From: JADKBO01 sp965230345
GTDB taxonomy: Bacteria > Bacteroidota > Bacteroidia > Chitinophagales > Saprospiraceae
Reading direction: 5' to 3'
Assembly: GCA_965230345.1 (NCBI GenBank)
Contig: CBDDKR010000002.1
Location: 186,001 to 250,000, forward strand
Length of the DNA: 64,000 nucleotides
The notes beneath the pieces were generated by a model that was given only the letters and a program-made list of their open reading frames with translations, searched no databases and was not told the origin of the DNA. Made by a program: the position numbers and the translations under genes. Positions 57,003 to 64,000 of the stretch are shown here, piece by piece (position 1 is the stretch's first letter; every line of letters begins with the position of its first letter).

Positions 57003-59335
57003 ATCTAATTGAAAAAGGTATAGAACAAGGATTGATTTCTTTTGACGAAAGTCAAAAGTTCATAACTTATATACACCAAGGGAAGAAACGAAACTTTACC
57101 AACCCAGAGGAAAAAATACAAGCAGATTCCTTTTTGAAATTAGTAATCGAAAAGGGCTATCCTGTTGAAAATATAGTTCAGTTTCTCACTGTTACTATGG
57201 GTGCTGATAAGAAAGAAGCAGACATTGTAGTCTTCGATGATGCAGACCATTCCAAGCCAATTATTGTAGTTGAGTGCAAAAAAGAAGATGTAAGCGAGCA
57301 GGAATTTCAACAAGCTGTAAACCAAGCTTTTTCTTATGGGCACGCTTTAGCAGGTAGTATTAAATATATATGGGTTACTTCTGGTCTTAAAGACGAATAC
57401 TTTCGATTTGACAAAGAGACCAATGAAAGAAAGTCTGAAACAGATATTCCTGAGTATGGGCAGGATAAAGTTGCACCTTATAAATATGTAAAAGGTGGTG
57501 GTAAAAGAACTTATATAGATAAAGGCAAAGAGGTAGTTCAACGTTTTCAGGACATTGAAATTGTTGCTGAGCAAGAACTTACCAAGAAACTAAAACAAGC
57601 CCACGATGCCCTTTGGGCTGGTGGTCAGTTGAACCCTTCTGAAGCTTTTGACGAATTGGATAAACTCATATTCTGTAAGGTGTATGATGAAAAATACAAG
57701 GTCATTGGTGAGGATGAATTAAAGCGAAGGAAAAAAGGTGAGATATATGATTTCCAAGTAATTCAAGAAGATGGAAAGACCGAAGATGAAAGAACTCGAA
57801 AAACCAATAAGGCTCTGGAAAAAAGAATAAAAGCTCTTTACCAAGCAGGAAAGAAAAAAGACAAGGAAGTATTTAAGGATGATATTCGATTATCACCACA
57901 AAGATTGAGAACAGTTGTAGAATATCTGCAAGGAATCAATTTTGATGCTACAGATTTAGATAGTAAAGGGCGAGCTTTTGAAACCTTTATGGGTTCATTC
58001 TTTAGAGGTGAGTTTGGACAATACTTTACACCAAGAGCGATTGTTCAGTTTATAGTTGAAGCTTTACCAATTAAGAACACTTCATTAGTTCTTGATACTT
58101 CTTGTGGTAGTGGTGGTTTCTTACTCTATGCATTAGACAAAGTTAGAAGACAAGCCAACGAAGAGTACCCAGATTACAAAACCGATATGGAAGAATACAG
58201 TGCCTGGAGAGAACATTGGCACGACTTCGCTTCTAACAATTTATTCGGTATTGAAATTTCAGAACAGATTGCTCGTACAGCCAAAATGAATATGATTATT
58301 CACGATGATGGGCACACCAATGTAATTTCATTAGATGGTTTAGAGTCACCAGATAATATCAAAAAGATTACTGAAAACAACGGTTTCAAATACAACCAGT
58401 TTGACTATATCATTACCAATCCACCATTCGGTTCCTCTATCAAGAAAGCAGAGAAAAAATATTTAGGAGATTACATTTTTGGTAAAAAAGAGTATCACTG
58501 GTTAGATTACAAAAATCAAGGCAAGAAACCTAAAGACAGAAATAATCAAAGCACAGAAGTACTCTTCTTAGAGCAGTGCTATCATTTTTTAAATGAAGGT
58601 GGCTACTTAGCAGTAGTACTTCCTGATGGTATATTAACCAACAGTAGTATGCAATATGTGCGAGACCAATTAGAAGACTGGTATCAGCTTATTGCTGTTG
58701 TTTCAATGCCCCAAACTGCATTTTCTGCCACAGGTGCAGGAGTAAAAAGCTCGGTACTTTTTGTTAAGAAGCATTCTCGAAATCACACCCTAAACCTTCA
58801 AAAGGAAAAACAAGAAATCGAAATTCGATTATTGGCTGAATACGATTTTATCGAAAAGGTAGAATCTTGGCAAAAAGAGAAAAAAGACCGTATCAAAAAC
58901 CACGATGGTTTTGTAAACAATACGGCTTTTATAGTAAAACGAGAAATTGAAAAAACGGAAGAGTTTAAAGATTGGAAACAAGAAGTTACAGACCTGTACA
59001 ACGAGAAGATAAACAGTCTCAAAGAGGAATTAGAAGAAGCCTATTTACAGGCTCGCAGAACAGAGTTACCTGACTATCCAATTTTTATGGCCATTGCTGA
59101 CAATATTGGTTATGATGCCACGGGTAAATCCACAAGTACAACGATGTCTAAGCAAGAAGTTATAGAAGGAAATTACAAGAAAGTTGTAGAAGAACTCAGC
59201 AATGATCTATACAGTGAAAAAGTAATCACCACTAAGAACCTACAAGATGAACTGGTAAAGACCGAAAAAGAAGTGCTAAACGAAGGTATCTTAAAAGGCT
59301 TGAGGTCATTTATAACCAAAATAGAGAATAGCTAA
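56999..59335 (+). CDS. Fused nuclease-methyltransferase: type I HsdR_N-like domain + HsdM N-6 adenine methylase
   Basis: At 778 residues this is longer than a typical HsdM. Residues 1-130 carry a PD-(D/E)XK-like pattern with Asp75 in ADIVVF and the pair Glu92/Lys94 in VECKK, as in type I R or HsdR_N_2 domains. The methylase part contains GQYFTPR (340-346), SAM motif I DTSCGSGG (366-373) and the catalytic NPPF (474-477). A helical C-terminus follows, ending KGLRSFITKIENS. It probably methylates adenine in a sequence set by the HsdS below. The stop overlaps the next start. Confidence 0.85.
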   Translation: MNLIEKGIEQGLISFDESQKFITYIHQGKKRNFTNPEEKIQADSFLKLVIEKGYPVENIVQFLTVTMGADKKEADIVVFDDADHSKPIIVVECKKEDVSEQEFQQAVNQAFSYGHALAGSIKYIWVTSGLKDEYFRFDKETNERKSETDIPEYGQDKVAPYKYVKGGGKRTYIDKGKEVVQRFQDIEIVAEQELTKKLKQAHDALWAGGQLNPSEAFDELDKLIFCKVYDEKYKVIGEDELKRRKKGEIYDFQVIQEDGKTEDERTRKTNKALEKRIKALYQAGKKKDKEVFKDDIRLSPQRLRTVVEYLQGINFDATDLDSKGRAFETFMGSFFRGEFGQYFTPRAIVQFIVEALPIKNTSLVLDTSCGSGGFLLYALDKVRRQANEEYPDYKTDMEEYSAWREHWHDFASNNLFGIEISEQIARTAKMNMIIHDDGHTNVISLDGLESPDNIKKITENNGFKYNQFDYIITNPPFGSSIKKAEKKYLGDYIFGKKEYHWLDYKNQGKKPKDRNNQSTEVLFLEQCYHFLNEGGYLAVVLPDGILTNSSMQYVRDQLEDWYQLIAVVSMPQTAFSATGAGVKSSVLFVKKHSRNHTLNLQKEKQEIEIRLLAEYDFIEKVESWQKEKKDRIKNHDGFVNNTAFIVKREIEKTEEFKDWKQEVTDLYNEKINSLKEELEEAYLQARRTELPDYPIFMAIADNIGYDATGKSTSTTMSKQEVIEGNYKKVVEELSNDLYSEKVITTKNLQDELVKTEKEVLNEGILKGLRSFITKIENS

Positions 59336-60870
59336 TGATACTAAGAGGAATTATAGACAGCTCATTAAAAGGGCAGCTTTGTTTCAGAGGGTTTGCCCCA
59401 ATTAAGGAGTTAGAACGAATATCAAAGGCGGATTACTCATATCAACGAAATCCTATTGAAGGTAGAGAAGACATTATTGACTTCTTAGAAAAGGAAACAT
59501 ACTTATTCTTCCCTGAGATAATATTATCATATAAATTTCAACACGATTTTTCAAAGCCGAAAAGTGAAACCCCACCACTACAAGCTATACAGTTGGGGCA
59601 GAACTATAAATCAAATGTTGATAGTACTGAGTTTAAAATAAGAAAGCTTGATTATAAAAGTCAAAAAGATAGCAGAGGTACTTCTGAAATAAGAGTTATT
59701 GAATTAATAATCGATGATGAGTATTTAGAAAACACCATTAAAACTAAAAATCAACCGTTCCACCGAATAGATGGCAATCATAGACTTAAAGCGGCTAAAG
59801 CAAGTCAGGCTTCAATGGTTGAGCAAATGGATGCACCCTTTTGTATTCTATTAGGTGAGCAAATTGTAGAAAATGGTATTCTTCAGGAAAATAGAGAGAC
59901 AAAAGTGTTTGACAAATCGGTCAAAGTGTTTTTTCACAATATCAATACAAAAACGATCCCTCTCACTTCCGAACAGAATTTAAAAGTAATTATTGATGAC
60001 AAAGATCAGTTTCCAGATGACGAGTTAGAAGAAATTCTGGGCCTTCAAGCCATTTTAACAAGAGAATTGATTGACAAGGTAAGTCATTCATATTTTACGT
60101 CACTTTCGGGTATTATAGATGACAAGTACAGAACATTCTATAATGGTATATTTCGATATTTACTCGAAAAGAAATTTAAACCTAAAGGGTTAGCTGATAG
60201 AGTTTTTGAGTCTTTAAAAAGCTTAGAACAGATATATAAAAAGAATACCAAACTCAAAAAGTGTGATAGCTTAGGCATATTAACGGCTTTACTCTATTAC
60301 CATATAAAAGGGGATGAAAGGAAGTTCAATCATTGCCTACATTGGATTTTAGATAATCAAATCTACCAGATAAAAGAAATAGGCACTAAAACATTAATTG
60401 AGGTCTTCGACAAACTAAGTGAAGTAAAGCATATCAGCTTGTTCGTTGCTATGCCATATTGGAGTCACGCCAAGGTGAACGAGTACAACAAACTTTTTAA
60501 AGAATGCTTGAAAGAATTACAACCCACCTTAAAAACAGATGTGTCTTTAGAGTTGATTCCAATAATGCGTTTTAAAGGAGAAAGTAAGCGTATTGATAGA
60601 AGGCTGTTAGATTCTATAGATAGTTGCGAAGTGTTCGTTGCTGATATTACAGAGTGTAATCCTAATGTGTTATTTGAGGTTGCATATGCAGAGGGCTCGA
60701 ACAAACCAATGATTTTATTAAAAAAGGAAGGTGATGAAGCAGAACCACCTTTCGATATGGATAAACTTCAATGGATTCCATATGATGGCGATGCTTATTA
60801 CACGGCAATTAAAGGTATAGTAAAAAATAATTTAAAAGAGATTTTAAAAGTAAGATACGGCATAGTATGA
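59335..60870 (+). CDS. ParB/DGQHR-like domain fused to a nucleoside-deoxyribosyltransferase/TIR-like domain
   Basis: A 511-residue protein placed between the methylase and HsdS genes, both overlapping it by 1-4 nt. The N-terminal half has RIDGNHRLKAAK (144-155), the core of ParB/DGQHR (DndB-like) domains. The C-terminal part (about 365-511) ends in VFVADITECNPNVLFEVAYA and GSNKPMILL, a pattern of nucleoside 2-deoxyribosyltransferase-like and TIR-like nucleotide-binding domains. The fusion suggests a sensor linked to a nucleotide-processing effector. That is an inference; no known R-M subunit has this layout to my knowledge. Confidence 0.7.
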   Translation: MILRGIIDSSLKGQLCFRGFAPIKELERISKADYSYQRNPIEGREDIIDFLEKETYLFFPEIILSYKFQHDFSKPKSETPPLQAIQLGQNYKSNVDSTEFKIRKLDYKSQKDSRGTSEIRVIELIIDDEYLENTIKTKNQPFHRIDGNHRLKAAKASQASMVEQMDAPFCILLGEQIVENGILQENRETKVFDKSVKVFFHNINTKTIPLTSEQNLKVIIDDKDQFPDDELEEILGLQAILTRELIDKVSHSYFTSLSGIIDDKYRTFYNGIFRYLLEKKFKPKGLADRVFESLKSLEQIYKKNTKLKKCDSLGILTALLYYHIKGDERKFNHCLHWILDNQIYQIKEIGTKTLIEVFDKLSEVKHISLFVAMPYWSHAKVNEYNKLFKECLKELQPTLKTDVSLELIPIMRFKGESKRIDRRLLDSIDSCEVFVADITECNPNVLFEVAYAEGSNKPMILLKKEGDEAEPPFDMDKLQWIPYDGDAYYTAIKGIVKNNLKEILKVRYGIV

Positions 60871-62348
60871 TAGAGCAAAACTCACATACCAATCATTTTA
60901 TCATTCAGCGGTCTGAGTTAGAAGGGCGTTGGGAGCCTGAGTACTATGCACCAGAGATAAAACAGCTTGAAGATAAAATAAGGACAAAGACACCAAAAAA
61001 GCTAAAAGACTTCATTCAAAAAATGGCAAGTGGTGCAACCCCTTCTGTCCAAGAAGTAGAAAAGTATTATAGTGATGCTGAAAATGGTTTGCCTTTTTTA
61101 AGAGTACAAAATCTACAAACAAACGGAGAGTTAGACTTAGAGGATGTAAAGTATATCAATAGAACAACTCACGAAACCTCACTTAAAAGAAGTCAAGTTT
61201 CGGAAGGCGATCTATTAGTAAAGATTACAGGAGTAGGCAGAATGGCGATTGCTTCTGTTGCACCAGATGGTTTTGAAGGTAACACCAATCAGCATATGGT
61301 AGTTATCAAAACGGGTGACAAAGAGATAAGCAAATACTTGGCAAAGTACTTAAACCTTGATGTTTCAGAAAAATTAGCGTCAAGAAGGGCTACTGGAGGA
61401 ACAAGACCTGCCCTGGATTATCCTGCACTAAGGTCGATTCCAATAGTTGAAAATATTGATTTTTCTATTCTAAAAACGGCTCACCAAGTCAAAAAACAAA
61501 AAGAACAGGAAGCTCATAAATTACTAAACAGTATTGATACTTATCTATTGGATGAATTAGGTATTACAATTCCTGAAAAAGACAATAGCCTTGAAAGTAG
61601 GATGTTTACGGTAAACTTTAGTGAACTAAGTGGTGATAGACTTGATCCTTTGCTATATGACACCTATACCAAAGAATTGAAAAAGGCAATTTCAAATATT
61701 GATAAGAAAAAGTTTAAAGTAGTTCGTCTCTCAGATTACATAATTCAATCGTTAGCTGGTGATTGGGGAAGTGAAACTGTTGATGAAGAAGGCTATACAA
61801 AGTGCTTAGTAATTAGAGCTACAGAATTTGATAATGATTATAATTTAAACCTTGATAATACAAGAGTTAAGTATCGTTATATAAAAAATGATAAGCTAAA
61901 GAAAATTGATATTTCTGAAGGTGATATTTTAATCGAAAAATCTGGTGGAAGTCCAGATCAACCTGTTGGCAGAGTTTCTCTAATCACTGATGACATTCTT
62001 AATTATCACCAAATATGCTACAGTAATTTCATTCATAAAATCAGAGTTGACCATAATTTTATTACACCTCAATACCTATTCTCTTTTTTAAAAATGACTC
62101 ATAATTTAAAATTGACTGAGGCTATGCAAAGTCAAACGAATGGTATTAGAAACCTAATAATGAGAACTTATTTGAAGCAAAACATTGTAGTCCCAATCCA
62201 AAGCAATGGTGATATTGATACTGACAAACAAACAGAAATAGCCACCCATATCAGTGATTTAAGAGCCAGAGCCAAACAACTACAGGAAGAAGCCAAAGAG
62301 ATACTAAACCAAGCGAAAGCTACTATTGAAAAAATGATATTGAATTAA
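60867..62348 (+). CDS. hsdS: Type I restriction specificity subunit HsdS
   Basis: This 493-residue protein has two target-recognition domains joined by helices. The first includes SGATPSVQEVEKYYSD, FLRVQNLQTNGELDL and VSEGDLLVKITGVGRMA; the second includes KVVRLSDYIIQSLAG and ISEGDILIEKSGGSPDQPVGR. A helical C-terminus (QLQEEAKEILNQA) completes it. It sets the DNA sequence recognised by the methylase above. Start overlaps the preceding stop by 4 nt (ATGA). Confidence 0.9.
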   Translation: MIEQNSHTNHFIIQRSELEGRWEPEYYAPEIKQLEDKIRTKTPKKLKDFIQKMASGATPSVQEVEKYYSDAENGLPFLRVQNLQTNGELDLEDVKYINRTTHETSLKRSQVSEGDLLVKITGVGRMAIASVAPDGFEGNTNQHMVVIKTGDKEISKYLAKYLNLDVSEKLASRRATGGTRPALDYPALRSIPIVENIDFSILKTAHQVKKQKEQEAHKLLNSIDTYLLDELGITIPEKDNSLESRMFTVNFSELSGDRLDPLLYDTYTKELKKAISNIDKKKFKVVRLSDYIIQSLAGDWGSETVDEEGYTKCLVIRATEFDNDYNLNLDNTRVKYRYIKNDKLKKIDISEGDILIEKSGGSPDQPVGRVSLITDDILNYHQICYSNFIHKIRVDHNFITPQYLFSFLKMTHNLKLTEAMQSQTNGIRNLIMRTYLKQNIVVPIQSNGDIDTDKQTEIATHISDLRARAKQLQEEAKEILNQAKATIEKMILN

Positions 62349-63706
62349 TGATACTCAAAGACCAACATAAAAAGAAAATAACAGCTATCTGGGATAAGTA
62401 CATTGCAGACAATAAAAAGGTACAAGACACCAAAGGCAATGACTTAGGAGACATTGACAATGACCGTAGAGAAGCTTCTGTTATTTTAAATGAGTATATC
62501 AGCGACTACCTTAAAAACAAAATAGACCTTGGCACATTCAAAACCAATGTAGATAGCTTCAATAAGCAGAATAACCTTTGGGGTTTCACCTCTATAAAAG
62601 GGCAAATGTTTTTTAATCTATTGCTCAAAACCTGCCAAACAGAAGAAGATGAACAACAACTCTCAAAACTGGTAAAGAAGAGCATTAAAATACCTGAGAA
62701 TCTACAAGAGGCTACTAACAAGATAGATGCTCTATACCAACACTGTTCAGCTTTATATAATCAAGCACCTGATAAACGTAAAGTACCTAACCCAAAGTCA
62801 ATTACTTATTTCTTATCCTACTTCTGGCAAATACAAGATGCCAACAAGTGGCCTATAATGTATAGCTCAATGGTGGTATCATTTACCGATATAGGTATCT
62901 GGACAAACGAGCCTACACCAATGGAAGATTTTGAAAAGTTTTACAATCTTAATGAAGAGATAAAGAGCTTACTATCGGACCACACAGGCAGAGACATATC
63001 CAATTGGGATGCAGAGCATTCCTTTTGGAATTTTAGAACAGTTTCAGGATCTTCCAAGAAAACGAAAAAGGCAAAGACTGAAAATGATGAACCAAGTGGC
63101 ATTATTCAGATTGTTGACCAGAAAGTAGTCTACAAGGCTTCGTTTGATATATACGAATGGGTATTTCCTTCAGTAAGCAAAGTGGTGGAATTAGGTAAGG
63201 CTAACAACAAGTCAGCTTCGAGCAAAGGAGCAGATTTTGAGAAAGCGGTTGCCACTGTATTTCAGCAATTAGGTTTTGATGTCAATTTCTTAGGTCAAGG
63301 CAAAGGGAGAAACCCAGATGCGATTGCCACCTATCCACAAGACCAAGTATCATTTATCATTGATGCAAAAGCCTATTCAGATGGCTACAACTTAGGTGTA
63401 GATGATAGAGCATTTCGTGACTATATCAGAGATTGGTGTCCAAAATTGAAGAATCAAGGTTTATATAAGATTGGATTTATCATTGTCAGCAATTCATTCA
63501 AATCTACCTTGGATGATTTGGCTAAAGACTTGACTTGGAATACTGATATTAAACGATTTATACTGTTTGAGACAGAAGCACTCTTACACCTTTTGGCATT
63601 CAAGAACAAGCATAATTTAGAGTTATCTCAGATTATCAGTGATGTAGTAAGTATGGGAGAAGTCATAACCACACAAGACATAATTCAAAAATTTGACGAA
63701 GTATAA
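62348..63706 (+). CDS. Endonuclease with a FokI-like cleavage domain
   Basis: This 452-residue protein replaces the usual HsdR. The N-terminal 280 residues are uncharacterised (LWGFTSIKGQMFFNLLL, YFLSYFWQIQDANKWPI). The C-terminus resembles the FokI cleavage domain: Glu298 in DFEKAV, Asp324 in GRNPDAIA, Asp339 and Lys341 in IIDAKAYSDGYNLG, like PD...VDTKAYSGGYNL in FokI. No helicase or translocase motor is visible. The gene overlaps HsdS by 1 nt (TAATG). DNA cleavage is likely; recognition is unknown. Confidence 0.78.
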   Translation: MILKDQHKKKITAIWDKYIADNKKVQDTKGNDLGDIDNDRREASVILNEYISDYLKNKIDLGTFKTNVDSFNKQNNLWGFTSIKGQMFFNLLLKTCQTEEDEQQLSKLVKKSIKIPENLQEATNKIDALYQHCSALYNQAPDKRKVPNPKSITYFLSYFWQIQDANKWPIMYSSMVVSFTDIGIWTNEPTPMEDFEKFYNLNEEIKSLLSDHTGRDISNWDAEHSFWNFRTVSGSSKKTKKAKTENDEPSGIIQIVDQKVVYKASFDIYEWVFPSVSKVVELGKANNKSASSKGADFEKAVATVFQQLGFDVNFLGQGKGRNPDAIATYPQDQVSFIIDAKAYSDGYNLGVDDRAFRDYIRDWCPKLKNQGLYKIGFIIVSNSFKSTLDDLAKDLTWNTDIKRFILFETEALLHLLAFKNKHNLELSQIISDVVSMGEVITTQDIIQKFDEV

Positions 63707-63709
63707 TAT

Positions 63710-64000
63710 TTGAAAAACCTAACATTAAATATCATTCCTTTTAAGCACTCTTTTGAGTCCAAGACTTTTGGGTTTACCACCGAAAAACAGGAAGGCTATT
63801 TCCCTATTCATAGGGCAGATTTGCCTAATGTGATAAAAGATGAGCATTGGGGAGCATTTGATGACGTAAAGTATTTATACTCTAATTTTAAAGACACTGA
63901 AGACCACCCATATACGGCTGAGGTAGACTTCCAAACCGAAAATAAGTTTGTAAAGCATTACTACAGTCAGTTGATATTGGACTACTTCAAGGACAAAGCA
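63710..64000 (+). CDS. Protein cut by the right edge, possible prokaryotic Argonaute N-terminus
   Basis: 97 codons are visible from TTG 63710, 4 nt after the nuclease stop, with no ATG nearby. The visible part (LTLNIIPFKHSF, KQEGYFPIHRADLP, KHYYSQLILDYFKD) reminds me of the N domain of long prokaryotic Argonautes from Bacteroidota, and pAgo genes do occur next to PD-(D/E)XK nucleases. This is a weak inference: neither PIWI nor MID is visible. Another operon-specific unknown protein is equally possible. Confidence 0.45.
   Translation, partial: MKNLTLNIIPFKHSFESKTFGFTTEKQEGYFPIHRADLPNVIKDEHWGAFDDVKYLYSNFKDTEDHPYTAEVDFQTENKFVKHYYSQLILDYFKDKA

Larger units (their letters stand above)
50696..64000. 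mobile_element. Integrative element inserted at mnmE, carrying a restriction/defence operon (open to the right)
   Basis: From mnmE to the edge the gene content is that of a Bacteroidota integrative or mobilizable element: attachment core, phased repeats, Zn-ribbon/HTH protein, tyrosine integrase, unknown protein, two small HTH proteins and a BT4734/DUF3987 primase-like protein, followed by a defence operon. No relaxase, conjugation gene or transposase is seen within the window; they may lie further right. Confidence 0.7.

Overview
The window reads as a chromosomal segment of a low-GC Bacteroidota bacterium, plausibly a marine Saprospiria- or Flavobacteriia-like lineage. The evidence is a C-terminal type IX secretion (T9SS) sorting domain, several Bacteroidota-typical small families (DUF983, DUF6702-, DUF6660- and DUF937-like), -7 promoter boxes of the TAnnTTTG type, weak Shine-Dalgarno signals, frequent TTG/GTG starts, and a HsdM/DUF3987/BT4734-type mobile module. 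No tRNA, rRNA or CRISPR was seen.

Left part (1-23.6 kb): an Arg-rich protein cut by the left edge, an ALDH8A1-like aldehyde dehydrogenase, two small lipoproteins, a C-terminal processing protease, a polysaccharide flippase, a ligase-associated-type metallo-beta-lactamase exonuclease, transporters, and a complete trans-4-hydroxy-L-proline catabolic operon (deaminase, ketoglutarate semialdehyde dehydrogenase, 2-epimerase, D-hydroxyproline oxidase) facing a YfcC-type carrier. A metal-efflux cluster follows: a DUF6660-like peptide, a CusA/CzcA pump fused to a TolC-like domain, and a His-rich CusB-like adaptor.

Middle (23.6-50.7 kb): a PNGase F-like T9SS cargo protein, a Crp/Fnr regulator near a rhodanese, a beta-helix protein, two esterases, gpsA, yidC, an intergenic region with signs of a structured RNA, comF, pcm, a membrane MutS-like ATPase, galK, an AI-2E family protein, a DUF92 protein, a polysaccharide deacetylase, and a yicC-gmk-mnmE operon.

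Right part (50.7 kb to the edge): an integrative element inserted at the 3' end of mnmE. It starts with an 18-bp core at the mnmE stop codon and a set of TTTGTTGCCCA repeats spaced exactly 31 bp. Next come a Zn-ribbon/HTH protein, a tyrosine integrase, an unknown protein, two small HTH proteins and a BT4734/DUF3987 replication protein. The cargo is a tightly overlapping, XRE-controlled operon: a nuclease-methylase fusion (HsdR_N + HsdM), a ParB/DGQHR-like protein fused to a nucleoside-deoxyribosyltransferase/TIR-like domain, HsdS, a nuclease with a FokI-like cleavage domain, and a gene cut by the right edge whose N-terminus may belong to a prokaryotic Argonaute. This operon is the strongest candidate for an undescribed defence system in the window; attR and the end of the operon lie outside.
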